DNA from: Paenibacillus sp. FSL H7-0331 | GTDB taxonomy: Bacteria > Bacillota > Bacilli > Paenibacillales > NBRC-103111 | Length of the DNA stretch: 64,000 nucleotides | Assembly: GCF_001956045.1 (NCBI RefSeq) | Contig: NZ_MRTH01000018.1 | Location: 1-64,000 of the forward strand | Direction of reading: 5' to 3' | Shown: positions 54,758 to 63,544 of the stretch, in pieces | Numbering within the stretch: position 1 is the stretch's first letter | How the letters are laid out: the number at the start of each line of letters is the position of its first letter | Position numbers and translations under genes: made by a program | The notes under the pieces: generated by a model | Seen by the model: the letters and a program-made list of their open reading frames with translations, nothing else | Databases searched by the model: none | What the model was told of the DNA's origin: nothing

Positions 54758-55507
54758 ATGAATCTTCAAGGAAAAGTGGCAATCGTTACTGGCGGTGCTA
54801 GAGGTATCGGACGTGCAGTCTCGATTCTATTATCCTCACGGGGCGCAAAAGTGGTTGTGAATTATTTATCGAATATGGATGCTGCTGAAGAAGTAGTATC
54901 CCATATTCGAGCAAATAACGGTGAGGCTATTGCACTGCAAGCCGATGTTCGTGAACCGGACCAGGTGTTAAAGCTTGTCGCGGCGGCAAAGAAGTCTTTG
55001 GGACGCATCGATATATTGGTAAGCAATGCAAATATGTCTTTCCAAGCAAAGCCGTTTGCCGAGATGTCGTGGGAGGCATTCTCGCAAAAACTAAATGATG
55101 AATTAAAAGCCGCTTTTCAGATGACAAAAGCAGTTATCCCATTCATGATCGAGAAGCAGTTTGGACGTATTATTTATATTTCAAGCACGCTGGGTAAGGA
55201 TCCTTCCCATCATATGATCGCTCATGGTACGGCAAAGGGTGCACTTGATACGTTCTCTACATACATCGCACAGGAATTCGGTCCACAGGGCATTCATGCC
55301 AATGTGGTCGCACCTGGATTGGTGCAAACAGATGCAACAGCCTATTTGTCAGAACAAGAAAAAATGATGATTAGTAATTTCACGCCACTTGGCCGTGTAG
55401 CCGAACCTGAAGATATTGCAGGAGTTATCGCTTTTCTGGCAAGTGACGATGCTCGTTTTATGACAGGGACGTATACACCTGTTGCGGGTGGACTTTCGAT
55501 GGGATAA
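54758..55507 (+). CDS. SDR-family oxidoreductase with His replacing the catalytic Tyr
   Basis: A 249-residue Rossmann-fold protein, started at the ATG at 54758 (AAAGGTGG upstream). The cofactor motif is TGGARGIG (residues 11-18), and LQADVREPDQV is normal. The catalytic triad is altered: Ser143 and Lys160 are in place, but the YxxxK Tyr is His156 (AHGTAK), and NNAG is replaced by SNAN. Similar H-x-x-x-K FabG-like proteins exist, so it may have changed chemistry or be a non-enzymatic binder. It is 45 bp after the WYL regulator gene. Confidence 0.88.
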   Translation: MNLQGKVAIVTGGARGIGRAVSILLSSRGAKVVVNYLSNMDAAEEVVSHIRANNGEAIALQADVREPDQVLKLVAAAKKSLGRIDILVSNANMSFQAKPFAEMSWEAFSQKLNDELKAAFQMTKAVIPFMIEKQFGRIIYISSTLGKDPSHHMIAHGTAKGALDTFSTYIAQEFGPQGIHANVVAPGLVQTDATAYLSEQEKMMISNFTPLGRVAEPEDIAGVIAFLASDDARFMTGTYTPVAGGLSMG

Positions 55508-55696
55508 CAGAAATAGCCCCAAATGCGGCTTATACGAGATGCGCCGCTAATGGCAGTTTTTGAGGAAGACTACATAATTGTCCCTACCTTCCACTTGGTT
55601 CAGTCCAGATTTCCCTCAAAAATGCCTCTATCTACTGTTTCACTTCCCTCCAACATGTGTAATAAATAACATGTCAAATTAAGGAGGCTGTTATCG

Positions 55697-55915
55697 GTGG
55701 TAACTACTAACATTTCATTCCAGGAAAATTCGGTACCGGTATTTTTATTCGGGGCGGATTCACACATAATTCCTTCTTTACTGTCTGCGCTGCAGAAGAA
55801 TCGATTAACGATATCTAACCTGAAGGAGTCTTTAGTGCGTATCGACCTGTTCCGCTCCCAAGCACTGCTGTATTCCGCACAAGGTGACAAGTATTCGATA
55901 CCTATTTTCCCTTAA
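55697..55915 (+). CDS. Small conserved protein, paralogue of the 42730 gene
   Basis: A 72-residue protein of unknown family, probably started by GTG at 55697 with AAGGAGGCTGTTATCG upstream. It aligns end to end with the 71-residue protein at 42730-42945 (SLLSALQKNRLTISN, LVRIDLF and KYSIPIF match their counterparts). Both have a short hydrophobic N-terminal beta pattern, a Leu-rich helix and a beta-rich tail. It stands alone, with 189 bp upstream (an ACATGT-N9-ACATGT repeat lies there) and 235 bp before parB. Confidence 0.8.
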   Translation: MVTTNISFQENSVPVFLFGADSHIIPSLLSALQKNRLTISNLKESLVRIDLFRSQALLYSAQGDKYSIPIFP

Positions 55916-56075
55916 AGCAAGAATGAGAACCTATCAGGTCTCGTACTTATCCATAGATGTATAGGAAAGGAATGGAGCCTCCGCTTCGTTCCTTTTTTGC
56001 TGCTGGGAGAGCTTATTTTTCCGACCTCGTTCGAGCCTTGGCAGGCAACCCATTTTCACAGCTCGAACCATGTTA

Positions 56076-56081
56076 TATAAT
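56076..56081 (+). promoter_or_regulatory. Candidate -10 box for the ParB-like gene
   Basis: A consensus TATAAT lies 70 bp upstream of the ParB-like ATG. A weak -35 candidate (TTTTCA, 17 bp upstream) is all that is visible. Confidence 0.4.
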
Positions 56082-56150
56082 GGTAGGTATAACGCTAACC
56101 CCACCGGACTCACGATCCGGCGAATTAACTGAACGAATAGGAGTAATCGA

Positions 56151-57335
56151 ATGGACATTGTGCAAATACCTACATATTTAATTGATGAAGATACGGATCA
56201 GCCCCGCTATCAATTTGACGAGGATTCCTTGCAGGAGTTGATGAACAGCATCGCAGAGCTTGGCCTTTTATCTCCAATCAAGGTAAGAACGACTAAGGAT
56301 GGCCGATATAAAATTATTTATGGGAACCGCCGTTATAAAGCATGCAGTACCTTGGGTAAGCCCACCATCCCCTGCATTGTTTCGGAAGTGACCGATGAGC
56401 TGGAAATTTATCTGGAGCAGATCGCCGAGAATTTGACGCGGGAAGGCTTTTCACCAATTGAAGAGGCGGATGCCTTTAATAAGCTGCTCAAGGACCCGAA
56501 GTTCAGCAGTTCAACCAAATATCTTTCCAGTAAGCTGGGTAAGCCAGAAAGCTATATCAAGAACAAATGTGACCTGCTTAAATTCAGCAATGCTGTCAAA
56601 AAGCTGATAGTAAGCGGAACTGAAATCAGGAAGGACAAGCTCACCGAGCTACAGGTGCTGCCTCTCAAGGATTTGCCGATTGAATACCGGGACTCGTTGG
56701 CACTGATGGTCGCCAGGGATGAGCTGTCAGTAAGTGATGTCAAGAAAATCGCCAAGCTGTTCAAGGATAAAGATATTTCCGACAATACGAAAGCGAAGCT
56801 GCTCTATAAATCCGGCTATGAGCTTATAGAAACATGGTCCGTATTTGAACAAAATAGAGCGGAAAGATCGAAGCAAGCTGAGGCCAAAGCCGCGACGAAG
56901 GCCGATAAATCGGATAAACGGACTCCCGAACAACCTCCAACCGAGGCCAATCCAGCCGCAGCGGCAAGCTTGACGGAACCCGCAAAAGGACTCAATTCCG
57001 ATCCCGAGCATAAATCGGGTAATGAATCCGAGCATCAATCTGCTTCACGATTAGTAAACGAACCCGTAAAGGAAGCAACGTCGAATGCAGTGACAGAGGT
57101 TCTTATCGATAGTACACTGCAGCGATTACTTGCCACTCTTCCCTCCTACAGCCCGCTATCTGATGAGGTGCTCCGTTCCTATGAGGATATATATGACAAC
57201 GATAAAGAAAGCTTTCATGCCAGCGTGAAGCTGCTTGTCGACAATCTGGAAAAACACCTGGAGCAATGGAAAAAAGTGCAGGAGCTTACGCAGGACCAGG
57301 ACCAAATAGCCGCAGCTGAAGCGGTTGATCATTAA
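56151..57335 (+). CDS. ParB/Spo0J-like DNA-binding protein
   Basis: A 394-residue protein. The N-terminal ParB/Srx domain has QIPTYLIDEDTDQPR, ELGLLSPIKVR, YGNRRYKAC (box II, usually GERRxRA) and ENLTREGFSPIEEADAF (box I-like). A KorB/HTH-like middle domain follows (KYLSSKLGKPESYIKNKCDLL). Residues 235-310 are a hydrophilic, Ala/Glu/Lys-rich linker and the last 80 residues are helical. The GNRR motif is a variant of the CTP-binding GERR. No ParA gene or parS site was noticed. The ATG follows AGGAGTAATCGA. It looks like an orphan ParB-type protein rather than the replication-origin Spo0J. Confidence 0.88.
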   Translation: MDIVQIPTYLIDEDTDQPRYQFDEDSLQELMNSIAELGLLSPIKVRTTKDGRYKIIYGNRRYKACSTLGKPTIPCIVSEVTDELEIYLEQIAENLTREGFSPIEEADAFNKLLKDPKFSSSTKYLSSKLGKPESYIKNKCDLLKFSNAVKKLIVSGTEIRKDKLTELQVLPLKDLPIEYRDSLALMVARDELSVSDVKKIAKLFKDKDISDNTKAKLLYKSGYELIETWSVFEQNRAERSKQAEAKAATKADKSDKRTPEQPPTEANPAAAASLTEPAKGLNSDPEHKSGNESEHQSASRLVNEPVKEATSNAVTEVLIDSTLQRLLATLPSYSPLSDEVLRSYEDIYDNDKESFHASVKLLVDNLEKHLEQWKKVQELTQDQDQIAAAEAVDH

Positions 57336-57336
57336 A

Positions 57337-57379
57337 AAGAGGCTGTTCCCCACCATGCTTTCGGGGAATCAGCCTCTTT
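57337..57379 (+). terminator. Terminator after the ParB-like gene
   Basis: AAGAGGCTG (57337-57345) pairs with CAGCCTCTT (57370-57378), with an inner TCCCC/GGGGA stem. A short T run follows; the A run before it would also serve the convergent sigma factor gene. Confidence 0.85.
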
Positions 57380-57435
57380 GTGCTGTACACATGCACAGAG
57401 GCTTCCAGAGCCTTCTATTTGCTTGCATAAACTGA

Positions 57436-58191
57436 TTATGCGGCCATCTTGACACAATGTGAAGTGTGCGAAGGCAGCTTGGCATAACGCTTGGAGGCAG
57501 ATGTTTGTCTGGACTGAAGATGATTGCGAGCAATTCCAATTGCCACAGCAGGTTCAAGCTGATCCCGCTGAACAAGTTCTACCAGCACCGCAATATCCCC
57601 CATTTGATAAGCCGCTACCAGCATCTGCAGCAATGCCTTGGAGCTCTCTTCATCAGGTAAAACAAGCACATCTTGCTCCAGATCCGATCTGACGGCTTTC
57701 AATGATTGACGAGCTCGGTGAAGCGCCGCTTTGATCGCACCTTCTGTCGTTTGCAGCAACTGTGCCGCCTCTATGATCGAATAGCCAAGTACATCCCGCA
57801 ATAAAAAAACCGTTCTTTGCAAAGCAGACATATGCTTGATGAGCGCCAGAAAAGCAGTCTCCAATTCCATAGCAACACCATGATCCGGCATAATCGTCTG
57901 CCGCTGCTCCTGTTGGAGGATTAAGGACAGGCTGCTGTTTCTTCGCAATCGATCGATCCACGTGTTCTTTGCTATCCTCAACATGTAAGCCTCTGGATTC
58001 GCATGTCCCGTCACTTGAAGTACGCGTGTAGCTTTCAGCCACGTATCCTGAGCCAAATCCTCTGCATCCCAACTGGACCCCGTAATCGACAAACAGTACC
58101 TTTTAACGGTCATTTGCAGTTTTGCCCAATTCGTACCGTTAGCCTCTTCTATTGTTGGTTCCTTGCTTTCTATGGTACCAGCTAAGATCAT
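57436..58191 (-). CDS. RNA polymerase sigma factor, ECF-like
   Basis: A 251-residue sigma-70 family protein. Region 2 is residues 25-90 (SWDAEDLAQDTWLKATRVL and AYMLRIAKNTWIDRLRR). Region 4 is about 117-170 (LSALQRTVFLLRDVLGYS, then EAAQLLQTTEGAIKAALHRAR). A C-terminal extension of about 75 residues follows (LLQMLVAAYQMGDIAVLVELV), which resembles the start of the SnoaL-like tail of ECF41-type sigma factors but is shorter. No anti-sigma factor gene is adjacent. It is divergent from clpP. Confidence 0.88.
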   Translation of the reverse strand: MILAGTIESKEPTIEEANGTNWAKLQMTVKRYCLSITGSSWDAEDLAQDTWLKATRVLQVTGHANPEAYMLRIAKNTWIDRLRRNSSLSLILQQEQRQTIMPDHGVAMELETAFLALIKHMSALQRTVFLLRDVLGYSIIEAAQLLQTTEGAIKAALHRARQSLKAVRSDLEQDVLVLPDEESSKALLQMLVAAYQMGDIAVLVELVQRDQLEPAVAIGIARNHLQSRQTSASKRYAKLPSHTSHCVKMAA

Positions 58192-58259
58192 ACAGCTCTC
58201 TCCTTTGCCTGGTTAATGACAATACATAGCTTCAATATGATAACGAATGAACCCTGAAT

Positions 58260-58299
58260 AAGGATACGCAGCTTCTAAAAAAATTAACACCGTATCCTT
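58260..58299. other. Inverted repeat in the sigma factor-clpP intergenic region
   Basis: AAGGATACG (58260-58268) and CGTATCCTT (58291-58299) are separated by 22 bp of AT-rich DNA, and TTCC follows. It lies 70 bp upstream of clpP and 69 bp upstream of the sigma factor gene. Either a leader hairpin or an operator is possible. Confidence 0.4.
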
Positions 58300-58368
58300 T
58301 TCCTTATTGAATTCGTTTGCTGATGGAAAGCAGATAACCAAACCAATATTCATAATGGAGGTAAGCAA

Positions 58369-58956
58369 ATGAACAACAATTATGTGCCTTATGTGGTGGA
58401 GCAAACCGGTCGCGGCGAACGTTCTTACGATATTTATTCAAGGCTGCTCAAGGACCGAATCGTATTTCTTGGCGCCGCAATTGATGACCAGATGGCCAAT
58501 AGTATTACAGCTCAATTGCTATTTCTGGCTGCGGAGGATCCTGAGAAAGAAATTAGTCTCTATATTAACAGCCCTGGCGGTTCTACCTCAGCAGGATTTG
58601 CCATCTATGATACCATGCAGTTCGTGAAGCCTCCGGTACACACCATATGCACAGGCTTTGCAGCTTCATTCGCAGCCATTCTGCTGCTCGCAGGAGCCAA
58701 AGGCAAACGATTTGCACTCCCGAACAGCGAGATCATGATTCATCAACCGCATGGTGGAACGCAAGGTCAAGCCAGTGATATTGCTATCAGTGCCAAGCGG
58801 ATTATCGGTATTCGAGAACGATTAAACCGGATTACTTCCGAAAGAACCGGTCAGCCGCTTGAAAAGGTGGAAAAAGATATGGATCGCGATTACTTCATGT
58901 CCTCGGAAGAGGCACAGGAATATGGTATTATCGATCAAGTGGTGACCTCATTGTAA
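58369..58956 (+). CDS. clpP: ATP-dependent Clp protease proteolytic subunit (ClpP-type)
   Basis: A 195-residue serine protease subunit. The triad is Ser100 (GFAASFAA), His125 (IHQPHGG) and Asp174 (KDMDRDYF), with the same spacing as E. coli ClpP (25 and 49). It has the IG-face residues and the SPGGS oxyanion loop. The residue after the catalytic Ser is Phe where canonical ClpP has Met, and the following residues are AA rather than GA. This suggests a second, specialised ClpP rather than the housekeeping one. The ATG follows GGAGGTAAGCAA. A strong terminator follows. Confidence 0.93.
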   Translation: MNNNYVPYVVEQTGRGERSYDIYSRLLKDRIVFLGAAIDDQMANSITAQLLFLAAEDPEKEISLYINSPGGSTSAGFAIYDTMQFVKPPVHTICTGFAASFAAILLLAGAKGKRFALPNSEIMIHQPHGGTQGQASDIAISAKRIIGIRERLNRITSERTGQPLEKVEKDMDRDYFMSSEEAQEYGIIDQVVTSL

Positions 58957-58993
58957 CACAAATAACTCGAATTTTCGTTTCCAAACACACCAA

Positions 58994-59039
58994 GCCCGCC
59001 GCCCAGAATCGATAATTCAGGCGGCGGGCATTTTTTTTT
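58994..59039 (+). terminator. Terminator of clpP
   Basis: GCCCGCCGCC (58994-59003) and GGCGGCGGGC (59020-59029) form a perfect 10-bp GC stem, followed by nine T (59031-59039). Confidence 0.95.
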
Positions 59040-59103
59040 AATTCAATGAAAGTCCTAATGCAGCACCTTACAAATACATGCTCTTGGCGCCTCTACTACC
59101 GTT

Positions 59104-59775
59104 TTATAGAGGAAATAAAGCTACCGTATCCCGCTGCTTCAAGCCTTCAATCATTTTCTGCCATTGTGACGGCTTATCGGGCAGAACCGAATAATAGCGT
59201 GTCAGAAACTGCACAATCAACGAGGCAGATACCTCCGTGCAGCTATCGTCGATCGGCATGAAGCATAAATCCAGCACTTCAACCGCTTCGCCATTGTTCT
59301 CCCAGGAAGGATGTACATAATCCAATTCCAGGCGTTGGTAGCCCAAATGAGACAGAACCTCGCGGCGCACATACGGATCCATCGGCTTAATACCGCCAAA
59401 TTCATGGCCTTCAATACGGTAAGGATCGTAAATTTCAGCAAACATGCCAAGCATCGAACGACCGGATAACGCAGCCTGCTGCTGCAAATCTGCCATCCGT
59501 TTAGCTGCCATGAACCGTCCGATACCAAGACCTGCCTGACCAATAATCGTGAAATCCGTCATCGCAACCTGCAAATCATCATAGTAACGGTATTCAGTCG
59601 CGCCAACCACTACCCCTTCATGAATGGCTACAAATACACGAATACCCGGATCCTCGAGCGGTTCCTTCCATAGCGAATATTCATAAACTTCCTCAGGCGG
59701 AAATACCTTTTTCATCAGCTCATGCATTAATAAAAAATTCGGGTCCTCGATACTTGTAATTCGTACAAAATCCAT
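59104..59775 (-). CDS. GNAT-like acetyltransferase
   Basis: A 223-residue protein started at the ATG at 59775 (GGGAGTG upstream); the longer frame from 59784 adds three codons. The GNAT core is seen as VAIHEGVVVGATEYRYYDDL and IGQAGLGIGRFMAAKRM, although the acetyl-CoA motif is a loose QxxGxG/A. The N-terminus is aromatic-rich and the tail is long. It follows a larger GNAT gene and a nitrilase gene on the same strand; this trio occurs as a unit in my reading. The substrate is unknown. Confidence 0.78.
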   Translation of the reverse strand: MDFVRITSIEDPNFLLMHELMKKVFPPEEVYEYSLWKEPLEDPGIRVFVAIHEGVVVGATEYRYYDDLQVAMTDFTIIGQAGLGIGRFMAAKRMADLQQQAALSGRSMLGMFAEIYDPYRIEGHEFGGIKPMDPYVRREVLSHLGYQRLELDYVHPSWENNGEAVEVLDLCFMPIDDSCTEVSASLIVQFLTRYYSVLPDKPSQWQKMIEGLKQRDTVALFPL

Positions 59776-59825
59776 CCTCAACACTCCCTGCTATTGATGT
59801 AATTCATTTCCCACATTCATGTCTA

Positions 59826-60542
59826 TCACTTGCGTTTAAAAGGATTCCGCCACTCCATCAGCAGCCCGTAGTTGCAGGATTCCTCATCCTCCAAATAGTT
59901 CGCAACGATATCCACCGGAGTACGGCCGCAGCGCATCAAAAAACTGATAACCGGGTCCTTGCATCGTCCATCCAATATCGCTTGCACATATTGCTGTACC
60001 GTAAGCTCACTGGCAACCTTATGATATCCCGGCATACGACCCCCACCCAGCAGTCGGTCTAAACCCAGCTGTACCGTAACCTCATACATCGATTGCATCA
60101 ACCATTTGCCCAAACCAAGCTTGCGGCTATTTGGATGAATACAAACATCAACAACATACAGTGTGCCGCCACCAGGAACATGCGTTCGTATATACCCGTT
60201 ATCTGTAACTTCTGCCCAACTGTGACCCGTCTGCTCCGTATGCGTATCTATTCGAAGACTCGTCATCGACCCGACAATCTCCCCTTCTACCTCCATACAC
60301 AAGGCACCCTCGGGAAATCTGCTCACATGTTCGTTCAACTGCTCCTTGTTCCACCAGAGCTCTGATGGAAAAGGCGGAGGAAAGCTTTCCTGTTGAATAT
60401 GAATCAACGCATCAAAATCTTCATGTGAATAGTTTCGGATCAGCGCTCGTAGCGGCTTGTCACCATGATAAACAAATAACTCTTTGAAATAACGATCCTT
60501 GTGATTATCCATTAATTCAGCTGTTTCCTTACCCTCGCTCAA
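59826..60542 (-). CDS. GNAT-family acetyltransferase with N-terminal extension
   Basis: A 238-residue GNAT. VDVCIHPNSRKLGLGKWLMQSMYE is the acetyl-CoA binding motif, and HEDFDALIHIQQESFPPPFP is the N-terminal substrate-binding part. The C-terminus contains CNYGLLMEWRNPFKRK. It is 25 bp after the nitrilase gene and 51 bp before the other GNAT gene, so the three are one operon. Some Bacillota carry a nitrilase fused to a GNAT, which supports a joint role on an amide or amine. Confidence 0.85.
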   Translation of the reverse strand: MSEGKETAELMDNHKDRYFKELFVYHGDKPLRALIRNYSHEDFDALIHIQQESFPPPFPSELWWNKEQLNEHVSRFPEGALCMEVEGEIVGSMTSLRIDTHTEQTGHSWAEVTDNGYIRTHVPGGGTLYVVDVCIHPNSRKLGLGKWLMQSMYEVTVQLGLDRLLGGGRMPGYHKVASELTVQQYVQAILDGRCKDPVISFLMRCGRTPVDIVANYLEDEESCNYGLLMEWRNPFKRK

Positions 60543-60567
60543 TTCAAATGGCCTCCTTGTCTACGGT

Positions 60568-61425
60568 CTACGACCAATCCGTATACAGGTCGGTTCTGCG
60601 ATCCCGCCATGTCGTCACCGAACCCCGTTCTCTCACTTCTGCAAGCAGCTGCAAATCCAGATCAGCGGTGATCACCATATCATCATTTAACTCGCCTTGA
60701 GCCATAATACCCCCCGGAGGAAACGGAACATCATTAGGCGTCAATACCGCAGCCTGACCAAAATTGCTGCGCATAAAGTCAACCGTAGGTAGTGCACCTA
60801 CAGTTCCCGTGGTAACAACATAAATCTGATTTTCGATCGTACGTGCGTGACATGTATACCGTACCCGATGATAGCCGTGACGGTCATACGTGCAAGACGG
60901 ACAGAATAATACATCAGCGCCGCGAGCTCGGGCCATCCGAACAATCTCCGGAAATTCCACATCATAGCATACCAGAATAGCAATACGTCCCTTATCCGTA
61001 TCAAATACCTGAAGCAAATCTCCTGCACCCATATTCCATTCCTTGATTTCCGCAGGTGTAATGTGCAGCTTGTTCTGTGTGGCGATACGTCCATCCGGAT
61101 AAAATAAATAGGCCGTGTTAAACAGCTTTCCCTGCTCGGAGGTAACATGTGTTCCCCCTATCAAATGCATGCCCGTTTTCATAGCCAGCCCCTTGAACAA
61201 GTCCACATAAGACTCAGTATAACCAGGCAGTGCTTCAATTGGCAGCGGTTGTCCGTTCTCGTCACCTATGGACATTAATTGGGTCGTGAACAGCTCAGGA
61301 AACAACACAAATTCCGACTCGTACTCCTCAGCTATGTGGACATAATGTTCTACTTGTTTGGCAAACTCTTCAAAACTATTAATGGTGTGCAGATGATATT
61401 GTACAGCGGATACCCTCATTTTCAT
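60568..61425 (-). CDS. Carbon-nitrogen hydrolase (nitrilase superfamily)
   Basis: A 285-residue hydrolase from the ATG at 61425 (GAGGTATCAGAAACG upstream); an earlier ATG at 61458 is less likely. The triad is Glu44 (LFPELFTT), Lys119 (QNKLHITPAE) and Cys153 (ILVCYDVEFPE), which is the nitrilase fold arrangement. It most likely hydrolyses an amide or carbamoyl bond; the substrate is unknown. It is the first gene of a three-gene minus-strand unit with two GNATs. It is divergent from the GntR gene at 61637, with a gap of about 210 bp. Confidence 0.92.
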   Translation of the reverse strand: MKMRVSAVQYHLHTINSFEEFAKQVEHYVHIAEEYESEFVLFPELFTTQLMSIGDENGQPLPIEALPGYTESYVDLFKGLAMKTGMHLIGGTHVTSEQGKLFNTAYLFYPDGRIATQNKLHITPAEIKEWNMGAGDLLQVFDTDKGRIAILVCYDVEFPEIVRMARARGADVLFCPSCTYDRHGYHRVRYTCHARTIENQIYVVTTGTVGALPTVDFMRSNFGQAAVLTPNDVPFPPGGIMAQGELNDDMVITADLDLQLLAEVRERGSVTTWRDRRTDLYTDWS

Positions 61426-61636
61426 CGTTTCTGATACCTCAATTTCTATGATTGACATATGAATAAGTTCCTAATAATTACGCTACTAATTGTAGTATTT
61501 TACCCCATTCGTGAACATTGTTCAATTGATTTTGTAATTAGTCATCGCGGTAATTTACTGTCTATGGGTTTTCAAAACAAATATAATATGTTAAGATACA
61601 ATTCATCAAATCATCCTACGTTTGGAGGTTTTAAAT

Positions 61637-62323
61637 TTGCTGCAAAAAACGACACGACTTACCCTTGTTGATCAAGTCATTATTCAAATTGAAGCCATGA
61701 TTGAATCCGGAGTCTGGCCGCTTGGGACCAAAATTCCGCCGGAACCGGATCTGGTTCTTGATCTGAATGTCAGCCGCAATACATTACGTGAAGGTATAAA
61801 AGCATTGTGTCATGCCGGCGTGCTAGTGACGAAGCAGGGTGATGGTACCTATGTATCTTCTAGCAGCACGCTTGGTGCGGCTATTCAACGACGTGTCCAA
61901 AAATCCGGCTTATTGGATACGCTGGAGGTTCGAAATGCTCTGGAGCAAGAAGCTGCCAAGCTATCAGCTGAAAGGCGTACTGATGAGGATTTAGCGAAAA
62001 TCCGCTTCTATCAACAGGAATGCCAGACATTGTACAACCAACACGATTTGGAACGATATGTGGACGCGGATATGAAGCTGCATCAGACCATTGTTGAATC
62101 AACCGGTAATCGTATGCTGATTGACCTGTATGAGCATATTACGGAAGCAATTCAGGATTCAATTACCGTTATTTTAAAGAAGCAAGTCTCGGATAACCTA
62201 CCGCTGGATAAACACGATCAGCTGGTAGAAGCCATATTCGCGCAAGATCCCGATGCGGCGGCCAAGCAGGTGCAGCAGTTTATTAAAGAAGTTAGACACT
62301 TCATCGAGCAGGAGGACCTATAA
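61637..62323 (+). CDS. GntR-family regulator, FCD type
   Basis: About 228 residues, probably starting at TTG 61637: GGAGG at 61623-61627 is 9 bp upstream, while a TTG at 61622 sits on that site. The winged HTH contains LDLNVSRNTLREGIKALCHAGVLVTKQGDGTYV. The FCD domain holds EVRNALEQEAAKLSAER, YVDADMKLHQTIVESTGNRMLIDLY and QLVEAIFAQDPDAAAKQ. The MFS gene ATG starts right after its stop (TAA-ATG), so it regulates or co-functions with that transporter. Confidence 0.92.
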   Translation: MLQKTTRLTLVDQVIIQIEAMIESGVWPLGTKIPPEPDLVLDLNVSRNTLREGIKALCHAGVLVTKQGDGTYVSSSSTLGAAIQRRVQKSGLLDTLEVRNALEQEAAKLSAERRTDEDLAKIRFYQQECQTLYNQHDLERYVDADMKLHQTIVESTGNRMLIDLYEHITEAIQDSITVILKKQVSDNLPLDKHDQLVEAIFAQDPDAAAKQVQQFIKEVRHFIEQEDL

Positions 62324-63538
62324 ATGAAAGCTCAACCACATACACTCCATGCTCAAGCGGCTTCAGCCTCTACTGGATGGCTGCTTTTACTTGGAATTAT
62401 ATTAATCGCGGCCAATTTACGCGCCCCGATCACTTCGGTAGGACCGTTGATTGGGACAATTCGACATGATTTGGGCTTATCGAATACATTAGCAGGCATG
62501 ATCACGACACTACCGTTAATTGCTTTTGCCTTGTTGTCACCGCTGGCGCCGAGGTTGGCTCGCCGGTTTGGCATGTCCCCTGTATTGTTGGGATCATTAA
62601 TTTTGTTGGTTATTGGTATTGTTGTCCGTTCATCATCGAATATCGGTTTACTACTGCTCGGAACGGTTCTATTGGGCCTTGCCATATCCATTTGCAATGT
62701 ACTGATGCCAAGTCTGATTAAAGAAAAGTACCCTTTACAAATTGGAGTCATGATCGGCGTTTATGCCGTTGCGATGAATCTTAGCGGTGCAATTGCTTCG
62801 GGAATCAGTGTTCCGATAGCTACTCATACAGGATTAGGCTGGAAGGGGGCATTGGGTCTGTGGGGTGTGTTAGCTGTTATAGCCATTCTTATCTGGATAC
62901 CCCAGCTAGGGCGTCAGCAGCATAAAGCACTTATTACGAAGTCGAGCGAAAAACGCACGAATGTATGGAAGTCATCACTCGCTTGGCACGTGACGATCTA
63001 TATGGGACTACAGTCGATGCTTTTTTATGTCGTCATTTCCTGGCTGCCAGATATTTTGAAAAGCCAAGGGTTGAGCTCGGATTCCGCAGGCTGGGTGCTT
63101 TCCTTGATGCAGCTCGCAATACTTCCGCTTACCTTTATCGTGCCCATCCTGGCTGGACGCATGAAAAATCAAATCGCGCTTACCGTTGCGACAGCATTGT
63201 GTTTCTTCATCGGTATTGGAGGACTGCTTTCAGGGAATCATCTGGTTCTGCTGTGGTCGATCTTGATCGGGATCGGAGCGGGTTGTTCTTTCAGCTTGGC
63301 GATGACCTTTTTCGGACTACGAACAGCCAATGCGCATGACGCAGCCGAGTTATCTGGTATGGCTCAATCAGTCGGTTATTTGTTAGCTGCGCTCGGCCCT
63401 ACTCTATTCGGTTATCTGCATGATGTGACCAACGGATGGTATGTACCTCTTATCTTGCTGCTGGTCATCACCTTCTTGCTGCTTATTTTCGGAATTGCCG
63501 CCAGTCGTAATCGAGTCATCGGAGCTCCCAAAGCATGA
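62324..63538 (+). CDS. CynX/NIMT-family MFS transporter
   Basis: A 404-residue 12-helix transporter. ILIAANLRAPITSVGPLIG, then GLSNTLAGMITTLPLIAFALLSPLAPRLARRFG, marks the CynX/NimT family, with RAPITSVGP as the helix 1 signature. Members carry cyanate, 2-nitroimidazole or unrelated organic anions. It is in one transcript with the GntR gene. The 3' end carries the perfect palindrome AGCATGATCATGCT across the stop region, next to the convergent recombinase gene, whose stop lies 6 bp away. Confidence 0.92.
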   Translation: MKAQPHTLHAQAASASTGWLLLLGIILIAANLRAPITSVGPLIGTIRHDLGLSNTLAGMITTLPLIAFALLSPLAPRLARRFGMSPVLLGSLILLVIGIVVRSSSNIGLLLLGTVLLGLAISICNVLMPSLIKEKYPLQIGVMIGVYAVAMNLSGAIASGISVPIATHTGLGWKGALGLWGVLAVIAILIWIPQLGRQQHKALITKSSEKRTNVWKSSLAWHVTIYMGLQSMLFYVVISWLPDILKSQGLSSDSAGWVLSLMQLAILPLTFIVPILAGRMKNQIALTVATALCFFIGIGGLLSGNHLVLLWSILIGIGAGCSFSLAMTFFGLRTANAHDAAELSGMAQSVGYLLAALGPTLFGYLHDVTNGWYVPLILLLVITFLLLIFGIAASRNRVIGAPKA

Positions 63539-63544
63539 TCATGC

